Shown here piece after piece: positions 18,251 through 25,580 of a stretch of 64,000 bases of DNA. A program made the position numbers and the translations under genes. Origin of the DNA: Fluviicoccus sp. (GTDB taxonomy: Bacteria; Pseudomonadota; Gammaproteobacteria; Pseudomonadales; Moraxellaceae); assembly GCF_030646115.1 (NCBI RefSeq), contig NZ_JAUSMX010000032.1, forward strand, positions 62,001 to 126,000. Direction: 5' to 3'. The notes under the pieces are model-generated. The model was not told where the DNA came from, searched no databases, and was given only the letters and a program-made list of their open reading frames with translations. The stretch's first letter is position 1, and every line of letters begins with the position of its first letter.

Positions 18251-19062
18251 CGACGGCCCCGGACGCGCCGCGACACCTTGCGGATTACCAGTAACAGCAC
18301 CATCAACAGCAATCCCCACGGCACAATATAGGCCATGGCAATAATGATGCCGGAAATGGCCCAGGACAGGTGCCAGCCAAATTTCTGCAGCGACTCGCTG
18401 ACCGGCTTCATCAGGTTCTGGTTCATCGTGGAGGCAATCTGCATCTCCACGATCTCGGTATCCACCCGCTGCAGCAATTGCGCCTGCTCGCCGCTCAGTG
18501 CTTCTATGTTCCCCTGAACCGCCGCCAGCTCCTGGTTGATCTTGATCAGCGAGTCGATGTCATGCCCCGGCTTGGCCTGCAAGGCGCGCAGGCTGTCGCG
18601 GTAAGCCTGCTGCATGGCCAGCTTCTTGCCGGTGTCGGCAATCGGTCCGGCCAGGTCTTCCGCCGTGGTGGAGGAACGGGTGATCTCTCCGGACTTGCCC
18701 AGCGCCTTGACCAGCGGCGTGCGGGCAGCCGGGCTGACCCGGAATTTCAGATCGGCGCGGACGATGTCGCCGGTGGTCAGGCCGGATTCCAGCACCGTGC
18801 AGTCTGCTGGCAGGGCGGCGCAGGCCTTGAGCACGGCGTCATAGGCGGGTTTGACGCCGCTTTCGGCCACGTTGAAGTCGTAATGGTGGACATAAGCCAG
18901 GGTGCGTTGCGGAGTCGGGACACTTCCTCCGCTCTTGGAAGAGCTGGCCTCGGCCACAGGCGCACTGGCGGCCTCCGGGTTGTAGGACTCTTCCTTTTTG
19001 GCGCATCCGGCCAGCAACAGCAAGGTCAGGCAGCACATCAGGGGGTAATGGAAATGACGCAT
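18247..19062 (-). CDS. DUF4349-type lipoprotein
   Basis: A 271-residue lipoprotein: lipobox LLAGC at the end of MRHFHYPLMCCLTLLLLAGC, linker, then a DUF4349-like domain (VHHYDFNVAES ... LKFRVSPAARTPLVKAL ... ITRSSTTAEDLAGPIADTGKKLAMQQAYRDSLRAL). A coiled-coil segment (IKINQELAAVQGNIEALSGEQAQLLQRVDTEIVEMQI), a hydrophobic helix and a basic tail VIRKVSRRVRGRR follow. This is the usual DUF4349 layout, periplasmic and anchored at both ends. Start 19062 fits the signal length better than ATG 19080. Function unknown. Confidence 0.8.
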   Translation of the reverse strand: MRHFHYPLMCCLTLLLLAGCAKKEESYNPEAASAPVAEASSSKSGGSVPTPQRTLAYVHHYDFNVAESGVKPAYDAVLKACAALPADCTVLESGLTTGDIVRADLKFRVSPAARTPLVKALGKSGEITRSSTTAEDLAGPIADTGKKLAMQQAYRDSLRALQAKPGHDIDSLIKINQELAAVQGNIEALSGEQAQLLQRVDTEIVEMQIASTMNQNLMKPVSESLQKFGWHLSWAISGIIIAMAYIVPWGLLLMVLLLVIRKVSRRVRGRR

Positions 19063-19176
19063 GGGGGCAATCCAGTGCATGAGGGGGCGTGCCGTGATTG
19101 TGCTGCCTCGCTGATGGCGGAGACAAGGCTTTTTACCGGGGCGGCGTTCAGGCTCCCTGCTGATTCCTCCCGCCCG

Positions 19177-19695
19177 TCACAGGCGGCGGATGGCGACCTT
19201 GACGGTTTGCGGTTTCAGCCCCGCCGCATCCATGGGAGCATAGACCGCCTGCTCTTGGGTAAATTGCCGGATGGCCGCATCCAGCGCCGCCATCACGGCA
19301 TCCCGGTCGGTGGCGTCAATACCGGCCAGTTCCACCGCCCCCCGTTGCGGATTCATCAGGTAAAAGCGCTGCTCGGACTCGTTCAGGCGGGGAGCGCCGG
19401 TGACGGTCACCAATCCGGATACCGGCATGTCCAGACCCGGCAGCTGCACCGTCACCGCCATTTGCGCCTGCAACAGCCCTTGTTCCGCATCCAGGGTCAC
19501 CACCGGGTTGCCCAGACGCAATTCCCCCAACGCCTGGTTCCCGGCGTTCGCCGGTTCGGGCGGCAGTTGCGGGGCGGGGCGGCCGGCCGGCATGAACGGG
19601 GGCGGGGCAGCGGTTTCAGTTCCGCCCGAATACAGCAAGCCTCCGCCTGCTGCCAGCAACAGAAATGCGAGGATGGTGGCGTGTCGGGGACTCAT
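19177..19695 (-). CDS. Envelope protein with DUF1439-like (YceB) domain
   Basis: A 172-residue protein with an N-terminal signal anchor (MSPRHATILAFLLLAAGGGLLYSGG), Pro-rich linker and a domain resembling DUF1439: LGNPVVTLDAEQGLLQAQMAVTV, VSGLVTVTGAPRLNESEQRFYLMNPQRGAVELAGI, QEQAVYAP. No lipobox Cys. It starts 4 nt after the stop of the MalT-like regulator, so the two are co-transcribed. Function unknown; family assignment tentative. Confidence 0.65.
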   Translation of the reverse strand: MSPRHATILAFLLLAAGGGLLYSGGTETAAPPPFMPAGRPAPQLPPEPANAGNQALGELRLGNPVVTLDAEQGLLQAQMAVTVQLPGLDMPVSGLVTVTGAPRLNESEQRFYLMNPQRGAVELAGIDATDRDAVMAALDAAIRQFTQEQAVYAPMDAAGLKPQTVKVAIRRL

Positions 19696-19699
19696 CGGG

Positions 19700-22363
19700 C
19701 TACCCCGCCAGCCGTTGGCCGCTTTCGGCACGGCTCAACGCCGCCATGGCTGACGTGCGGTTGCCCACTTGCAGCTTGGCGAAAATATTTTTCAGGTGCC
19801 ACTTGGTGGTGGACAGGGAAATATCCAGTTCACGGCTGATTTCCTTGTTGGCCAAGCCGCGCCGCACCAGTCCAAGCACTTCCAGCTCCTTGGTGGTCAA
19901 TGGCTCCGGTCCGCCGGAGGCGGGGGCAGCCACGGTGGGCTCGGGGGGGTAGAGCACATCGTTATATAGTTGCAGGTAGACATCCGGCAGGGTGATCAGG
20001 CCTTGCTCATGCGCGCGCCGGACCAGGTCGCCAAAGCCCGGAGCTTCATCGAAAATGGTGCGTATGGCGCACTGCAGGCCCACACGGGCAAACAACTCGC
20101 CCAGCGCCTGCATGGCGGGTTCGGTATGGCCCTGCAGGTACAGGATCACGATCCGGTTGGCTTCCACCACCACCAGCCGGGTGCGCATGTCGGTGGCCGC
20201 CAGTGTCTGGCTGATGTTCTGCAGGATCTGCAGCGCCCGGTCAAACTGCTTGCGGGTACGCAGGTACAGCGCGGCGGCAATGCCGCCGTAGACCCAGCCT
20301 TCGCGGTAATCTGGCGCGGGTGCGGACCAGGTTTTGGCGGTCAGGGCGTCGGCCAGGGCGTATTCCTCGGCGATGCCCTTGACGGCGGTGGTGTTGCCGG
20401 TTCGTATTGCCTGGGCCAGCTCTTCCGCCAGCAGTTGGTTCAGCAGCCGCCGGTACTGGCCGTGGCGCAGGATTCGCCGCAACTCCAGCAGCAGCAGGTT
20501 GCCGCGCGGCGAATGCCCGCTGATGTAATGCAGGCGCGCCAGCGTGACGTAGACATTGAAGACGATTTCCGTGGCGCAGGCGAAGTCCACATGCTGGATC
20601 AGCGCCTCGCACAATTCGCGGGCTTCGGCGGTGCGGTTCTGTTCGTAGAGGCTGACCCCCATGCAGGTGCCCGCCGTGACCCAGCCCGGCGTGTACGGAC
20701 GGTCGGCCAGGCGGGTATAGAATTCCTGCGTCATTTGCCGCGCGGCCAGGATATGCCCCTGTTCGCGCTCCGCCAGAATGCAGATCACATCGGCAAAACT
20801 TTCCAGATAGTCATGCCCCAGGTTGCCGAGCAGGATCTTGGCTTCCCCGGCAACCCGCACGGCGGTGGCGCACTCTCCCTTCAACAGGTGATGGCGCGCC
20901 GCCATCGCGGTCAGGGAGTCACGCAGGTCGTAATAGGGAATGCCGGCATCCTGGAACTGGTTGGGGTCGTACCACAGTCCGTCATCGTCCTGAAACAAAG
21001 CCAGCAACTTTTCCATATAGCGCAGCTTGCCGGGAATGCGGTCGGAGCATTCCACGGAGCTGATGCACAACCTGATTTCTTCCAGGCAATAACGGGCCTG
21101 TCCGAACTGGCGGGTGAAAAGCAGTGCGGCGATTTGCGGAATGAAGAGGCCGGGGTCATGGCGTATCCGCGAAGCATCCACCTCTTTCAGGCTGTCCAGA
21201 ATGGCAACCAGACGGCCCTGGTGCAGGCGCTGTTCACAGACCGTGCGCAGCATGTCCTGGTAGGGCTCGTCTAGGCCGGTGCGGCGGACGTGGAACAGGG
21301 CCATGCTTCCGTCGCCATTGGCCAGCGCGTGGCGGGCGGCGGCCAAATGCAGCGCCTGCAGGCGTTCCGGCGCCTCCTGCTGCAACCGGCTTTGCAGGAA
21401 GCGCCGGAACAGCGGGTGATAGCGGTACCAGCCCGGCAGTTCCTCGACCGGTTGCAGGAACAGGCCTTTATGGAGAATCTGTTCCAGCCGCGCACCGGTG
21501 TCTGCAGCGCCAAGCAGGCTTTCACACAGCGCCAGGTCAAACTGGTCCAGAACCGCCGTGGCCAGCAGGAATTCCCGTTCCGACGCTGGAAGGCCTTCCA
21601 GCACCACCTCTGCAAAGTAATCGACCAATTCAGGCTGTCCGCCGTGCAGGACGGAGGCCGGGGTAGGGCGGCCGGGGCGCGTGCGCGCCAGCAGCGCAAG
21701 CTTCAGTCCCGCCATCCAGCCTTCCGTCAGGCGGAGCAGGTTCCCCGATTCCTGTTCGCCGGGCAAGGGCACGCCCAACGCTGCGCACAGCGCGGGCAGT
21801 TGTTCGGCGGGCAGGCGCAGGTCATGGCTGTCAATCAGCAGCAGGCGGTCGTCCAGTTTCAGGCGGCTGAGCGAGAAGCCGGGGTGGTTGCGGCTGGAGA
21901 TGATCAGGTGCACCTGCGGCGGCAGGTTTTCGAGCAGGCGGGCAAAAATGCACTGCACCAGCGGCGCGGCGGCGTAATGAAAGTCATCAATCAACAGATA
22001 GATGTCGTCCGGGCAGGCGGCCAACCCGTCGGCCAGCGCCTCCGCCAGCAAGTCGGCTTGGTTGGCGTCGGTGCTCAGGGCGTTGCAGGACAGCATGGCG
22101 AAGTCCGGCAAGGCGCGGCGCAGGGCTTGGTTGAGATGCTGCAGGAAGACCAGCGGGTCGCTATCGCGGCGGCCCAGGCTGAGCCGGGCGGTGAGGCGGT
22201 CGGCATTCTCCCGCTCCCAGTGGTTCATCAGGGTGGTTTTGCCCGACCCGGCCGGCGCCAGCACCAGCGTCAGGGCGAATTCCCGGCTGCGGGCCATCAG
22301 GTGGAGCAATTCCGGACGCACCAGACGGTCTGAGCGCGGCAGGGAGGCGGAGGAGGAACCCAT
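19700..22363 (-). CDS. MalT/AlkS-like LuxR-family ATP-dependent transcriptional activator
   Basis: An 887-residue STAND regulator. N-terminal NTPase with Walker A LAPAGSGKTT and Walker B-like YLLIDDFHY, winged-helix and TPR-like sensor in the middle, and C-terminal LuxR helix-turn-helix (PLTTKELEVLGLVRRGLANKEISRELDISLSTTKWHLKNIFAKL). This is the MalT/AlkS design, in which ligand and ATP drive multimerisation on repeated operators. ATG 22363 has AAGAG upstream; TTG 22396 is an alternative but would place the CA-rich segment inside the coding region. It is divergent from the di-heme cytochrome, the probable target. An AACAACAA motif precedes the start. Confidence 0.9.
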   Translation of the reverse strand: MGSSSASLPRSDRLVRPELLHLMARSREFALTLVLAPAGSGKTTLMNHWERENADRLTARLSLGRRDSDPLVFLQHLNQALRRALPDFAMLSCNALSTDANQADLLAEALADGLAACPDDIYLLIDDFHYAAAPLVQCIFARLLENLPPQVHLIISSRNHPGFSLSRLKLDDRLLLIDSHDLRLPAEQLPALCAALGVPLPGEQESGNLLRLTEGWMAGLKLALLARTRPGRPTPASVLHGGQPELVDYFAEVVLEGLPASEREFLLATAVLDQFDLALCESLLGAADTGARLEQILHKGLFLQPVEELPGWYRYHPLFRRFLQSRLQQEAPERLQALHLAAARHALANGDGSMALFHVRRTGLDEPYQDMLRTVCEQRLHQGRLVAILDSLKEVDASRIRHDPGLFIPQIAALLFTRQFGQARYCLEEIRLCISSVECSDRIPGKLRYMEKLLALFQDDDGLWYDPNQFQDAGIPYYDLRDSLTAMAARHHLLKGECATAVRVAGEAKILLGNLGHDYLESFADVICILAEREQGHILAARQMTQEFYTRLADRPYTPGWVTAGTCMGVSLYEQNRTAEARELCEALIQHVDFACATEIVFNVYVTLARLHYISGHSPRGNLLLLELRRILRHGQYRRLLNQLLAEELAQAIRTGNTTAVKGIAEEYALADALTAKTWSAPAPDYREGWVYGGIAAALYLRTRKQFDRALQILQNISQTLAATDMRTRLVVVEANRIVILYLQGHTEPAMQALGELFARVGLQCAIRTIFDEAPGFGDLVRRAHEQGLITLPDVYLQLYNDVLYPPEPTVAAPASGGPEPLTTKELEVLGLVRRGLANKEISRELDISLSTTKWHLKNIFAKLQVGNRTSAMAALSRAESGQRLAG

Positions 22364-22373
22364 ATGCGAGGCT

Positions 22374-22386
22374 CTTTTTGTTGTTT
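22374..22386 (-). promoter_or_regulatory. CA motif (AACAACAAAAAG) in leader of MalT-like regulator
   Basis: AAACAACAAAAAG lies 11-23 nt before ATG 22363 and overlaps the likely ribosome binding region. AANAANAA near a start codon is the Hfq/Crc recognition motif in Pseudomonas; alkS mRNA is a classic target. Confidence 0.45.
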
Positions 22387-22444
22387 TGTTTGTCAAGTTT
22401 TTTCCGATCAGGGCCAGCTGAGTGCGGATAAGCGGATTATAGCG

Positions 22445-22486
22445 GGGGATGGGGAGGGTGACCCCCTCCCTAAGTAGGGGTTTTTT
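22445..22486. promoter_or_regulatory. Candidate MalT-type operator and palindrome between regulator and di-heme cytochrome
   Basis: GGGGATGGGG (22445-22454) differs by one base from the MalT box GGGGAKGAGG. GGGAGGG / CCCTCCC (22452-22458, 22464-22470) forms a palindrome, and CCCCT-N8-AGGGG precedes T6 (22481-22486). Assignment to the neighbouring regulator is inference. Confidence 0.4.
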
Positions 22487-22565
22487 GTTAACTCAAGGGG
22501 GTAGCATTGCCATCCTGATAGCCTGTTTTTTGGGCGGGTGTGCGGTTGATCAAGGGAGTACCACC

Positions 22566-24878
22566 ATGAAAACAATAATCACGGGCTGGACGGGCCTGCT
22601 GGCCTTGGCGGTGAGTGGCGTTGCCGCCGCCGCGCCGGCCTTCCCCGACCAGGAAAAGCTTTGCACGCTGGACACCGCGCGTGAGGCGCAGCGGGCCGCC
22701 TCGGCCGCCAACTTCCCCCAGCCGGTGGTCAGCCGTCTGCTGGTCAACGGCGTCAGCGTCTGGACCACCGGTTCCACCGCCGCGCCGGTGCTGAAGCCGG
22801 GTGATGTCGTCACCCTGCAGGGCACGGGATTCGGCGCCGGGACGGACATCGACTTCAGCAAGATCATGATCGGCAACAGCCGTGTGCTGGAAACCGACCT
22901 GGTCATGTTCAAGCAGAACCTGGATCTCATCGCCCAGGTCAACTATGAAACCACCACCACCCGCAGCCAGTGGCCGAAGGATGTGGTGGCGTGGACCGAC
23001 ACCCAGGTCCAGTTCAAGGTGCCGGTCCATGCCAGCAAGGGGCCGCTGGTGCTGCAGGTGCAAAAGCGCACCGGAGCCATGCCGTCACTGACCAGGCCGG
23101 GCAAGGCGCATAACGTCATTGACGCCCAGACCAAGCGAGTCACGGACACCGCCTACAAGCACAAGTGCGATGTCGTCTCCACGCTCAGCACCCAGACCAA
23201 GGCCACCCAGCCCATTCCGGTAACCATCAGCAACACCGGCTTTGACAGCCTGGTGACGCTGGGCCGCAAGATCTTCTGGTCCTATGACTTCAATATCGGC
23301 CTGGCGCACAAGATGCGTTCCCTCGACTGGGCCAAGATCTTCAGCTACAAGACCACCGACCCGATCACCCGCCAGCCCGCCGATCCGGCCAAGTTGTTCG
23401 GGGCCATCAAGACCGTGGCGGGTGAAGTCCCGGCCGAAGCCATCAACGATGTCTTCTTCGATCCATACCCGATGCAGAACCCCATCCCCGGCTTTTTGCT
23501 GGTAACGCCGCAAAAGACCAAGGGCAATACCAAAAACACCGGCTGGGTGGGGTACCGTACCGCCGAATCCAGCCATCCCTACAACGGCAACGGCGCGTGG
23601 GCGGGTTTCAACTGCGCCTCCTGCCACGGTTACCGCATCAGCTATGAAAAGACGCCGGGCGCCAAGGTGACCAAGGTCATCCCCGGCCTGCCAAACCCGG
23701 AATGGAGCATGAAGTGGACGGTGCTGGGCGACAAGACCGGCGCCACCACCGCCAACTTCGACACCATTGCCGCCAGTGAAGAGGGGCCGTCCTGGGCCCC
23801 CGGCAAGGCCGACATCGACAAGACCACGTTGCTTTACTACATGCCGGCGGGCGCGGGCGAGCACAACATGGTGCGCGCCACGGGCGAAGGCAGTGAAACC
23901 GATAACGATTACCAGTTCTCGCCGGTTGCCATCCCCAATGTCACCAACCACATGCCGATCCGCCGCTCCTTGTCGCACACCGAGTCTTATGTCGGCTTTG
24001 AGGGTTCCTACATTCACTCCGAAGAACCTGACGGCGCCATGGGCGCCATGGACGCCGCCAGCCTGAAGGCGCTGACCGCCTACATGACCACGCTCGATGC
24101 CAACGACAAGGACTTGATCAACGTCGGTCTGTATCGCTGGTTGAAGGCGGGCAACAAGCTGGCCGCGCAGACCGGCAACGCCGCGCTGACCGAAGGCCAG
24201 TTCGTGCAGGCCGGCTGGCAGGCTTATCCGGGCGTGGCATCGGTTGTCAACACGGGCAAGGCCGCCTATGACCGCGATTGCGGCAGCTGCCACACCGACA
24301 ACGTCGGCGCCAACACCAACGAACGCATGTTCCGCCTGGACGAAGTGGGCCGTTTCTTCGCCCCCACCATCTATCAGAAAGAGCAGCAGTCAATCCGCGC
24401 CACCTACCTGCGCGACATCTACTGGGTGCAATCGCGAGGCCTGCTCTCCGACGGCCACGTCCGCAATGTGGAAGACCTGGTGAACCCCGATCGCTGCACC
24501 GAAGGTTCGGCCCTGTACAACCAGTACTACACCCTGCATGCGCCGGTGCGCCCGGCTCTCGGTTCGCCCGATCAGCCCGCAGCCTGGCCGGACCTCAACC
24601 GCAAGGGTGATGTGTTCCGGGTTTACCGCAATACCGAGTACAGCGCCACCGACCCCTCGACCCAGCGCAACCGCTTCATTGAGCGTCACAAGTACTTCAC
24701 CAAGGTCAGTTGGGATACCGGGAACTATTACTGGGACTTCCAGAAGATGCGTCGTGAATACGGTCCGGCGGAAATGGGCACGGCCGCACCGATCGGCCTG
24801 CCCGCCACGCCGCACCCCTGGTGTGCCGGTAACAGTGGTGACGTGATGGCGCTGGTGCAGTACGTATTGACCAAATAA
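22566..24878 (+). CDS. Secreted di-heme cytochrome c with N-terminal IPT/TIG domain
   Basis: A 770-residue periplasmic or exported protein: signal peptide MKTIITGWTGLLALAVSGVAAAA. An IPT/TIG-like domain (~residues 40-170; VSRLLVNGVSVWTTG, LKPGDVVTLQGTGFG) precedes a large cytochrome region with two c-type haem sites, CASCH (350-354) and CGSCH (572-576). The size and two distant haem sites recall MauG/CcpA-type di-heme peroxidases and the RoxA-type rubber oxygenases; which applies cannot be told by eye. AAGGGAG precedes the ATG; the in-frame upstream region to 22449 is leader. Divergent from a MalT-like activator. A strong terminator follows. Confidence 0.8.
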   Translation: MKTIITGWTGLLALAVSGVAAAAPAFPDQEKLCTLDTAREAQRAASAANFPQPVVSRLLVNGVSVWTTGSTAAPVLKPGDVVTLQGTGFGAGTDIDFSKIMIGNSRVLETDLVMFKQNLDLIAQVNYETTTTRSQWPKDVVAWTDTQVQFKVPVHASKGPLVLQVQKRTGAMPSLTRPGKAHNVIDAQTKRVTDTAYKHKCDVVSTLSTQTKATQPIPVTISNTGFDSLVTLGRKIFWSYDFNIGLAHKMRSLDWAKIFSYKTTDPITRQPADPAKLFGAIKTVAGEVPAEAINDVFFDPYPMQNPIPGFLLVTPQKTKGNTKNTGWVGYRTAESSHPYNGNGAWAGFNCASCHGYRISYEKTPGAKVTKVIPGLPNPEWSMKWTVLGDKTGATTANFDTIAASEEGPSWAPGKADIDKTTLLYYMPAGAGEHNMVRATGEGSETDNDYQFSPVAIPNVTNHMPIRRSLSHTESYVGFEGSYIHSEEPDGAMGAMDAASLKALTAYMTTLDANDKDLINVGLYRWLKAGNKLAAQTGNAALTEGQFVQAGWQAYPGVASVVNTGKAAYDRDCGSCHTDNVGANTNERMFRLDEVGRFFAPTIYQKEQQSIRATYLRDIYWVQSRGLLSDGHVRNVEDLVNPDRCTEGSALYNQYYTLHAPVRPALGSPDQPAAWPDLNRKGDVFRVYRNTEYSATDPSTQRNRFIERHKYFTKVSWDTGNYYWDFQKMRREYGPAEMGTAAPIGLPATPHPWCAGNSGDVMALVQYVLTK

Positions 24879-24906
24879 GGAGCAGGCCTGGTTCTGTGCG
24901 CCACCC

Positions 24907-24933
24907 GCCCCGGTTCGTCCGGGGCTTTTTTTT
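24907..24933 (+). terminator. Rho-independent terminator of the di-heme cytochrome gene
   Basis: GCCCCGG-TTCGT-CCGGGGC followed by T8 (24926-24933). Confidence 0.93.
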
Positions 24934-24943
24934 GACCGGTTGC

Positions 24944-25045
24944 GGTAACACCCGCCTGTAACCGAACTGTTACCGCGTTGTTTCACGATGTTACCCGTGC
25001 GCTCACAAGTGTTACCTTGACGGTGTAAAGATGTTACCGGTAACA
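24944..25045 (+). promoter_or_regulatory. Phased TGTTAC activator-site array (candidate CbrB sites)
   Basis: TGTTAC at 24968, 24989, 25010 and 25032 (spacings 21, 21, 22 bp), each followed by C, with inverted GTAACA at 24945 and 25040. The last pair forms GTTACCGGTAAC (25033-25044). The ~21-bp period puts all direct copies on one helix face, about 80-160 bp upstream of a sigma-54 promoter, the expected place for an enhancer-binding activator. TGTTAC/GTAACA half-sites are those I recall for Pseudomonas CbrB. Confidence 0.7.
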
Positions 25046-25121
25046 CGGTTTTGCCTTGAATGAATTTCGATCATGATTGTTAAGTTTTTGTTTTTAAATA
25101 GTAAAAAACTAATTTTGAAAG

Positions 25122-25139
25122 TTGGCACGGCATCTGCAT
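25122..25139 (+). promoter_or_regulatory. Sigma-54 promoter of the CrcZ-like RNA
   Basis: TTGGCACGGCATCTGCAT: the -24 GG (25124-25125) and -12 GC (25136-25137) are exactly 10 nt apart and TTGGCACG matches the -24 consensus fully; -12 is CTGC instead of TTGC. The predicted start is near 25148. Confidence 0.8.
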
Positions 25140-25147
25140 TGTTATAG

Positions 25148-25460
25148 GGGCGCAACAACAAAAACAAACAGCGCAAACAACAACAATGACGAAAACGTCA
25201 AAACAACAATAACGTGCAAATGCATGTGCTTCGCCGGACAAGGATTGCGGGCAGGCCAAGCGGACGATAAAAAAGATAAACGTCTGCACGCAAAGATGGC
25301 AACCAAAAATACAATGGCCATCCCTGGTTAGCGATACGACGAACAACAAAAAGCAAGGCGTCGGGATACGTTGACATCGACAACAACAAAAACGACAGCG
25401 AACAACAACAATAAGAGGTAATACTCAGCGCACGCGGGGACTCCGGTCCCCGCGCCCTCT
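25148..25460 (+). ncRNA. crcZ: CrcZ-like Hfq/Crc-sequestering small RNA
   Basis: A ~310-nt non-coding transcript predicted from the sigma-54 promoter to a GCGGGGAC-TCCG-GTCCCCGC hairpin (25434-25453). It has six AANAANAA (CA) motifs: 25154-25161, 25176-25186, 25202-25209, 25342-25349, 25382-25389, 25401-25414; three near each end with a structured middle (e.g. GATGGC/GCCATC 25295-25322). Such RNAs (CrcZ, CrcY, CrcX) titrate Hfq/Crc away from CA-bearing mRNAs when CbrAB is active, relieving carbon catabolite repression. No credible ORF covers the region. The gene context (cytochrome c / asmA) differs from Pseudomonas crcZ (cbrB / pcnB). Symbol given by analogy; the hairpin lacks a T run. Confidence 0.75.
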
Positions 25461-25580
25461 GTCCAAAGTCACTCCCTTCCCCCGATAACGCGTTGATCCC
25501 CCCGTATTTCCTAAAAAAGCCTTGCCCGCTCCGGCCTCAGGCGCTAGCTTTGTCACACAACTTTATGGACGAATCCTGAT

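Noticed and set aside
24944..25045. TGTTAC/GTTACC ladder as replication iterons
   Set aside because: No initiator gene or DnaA boxes nearby; position just upstream of a sigma-54 promoter fits enhancer sites better.
25148..25415. CAA runs as a simple microsatellite or coding repeat
   Set aside because: Motifs are dispersed in two clusters with unique sequence between, and the frames through it are short and lack start signals.
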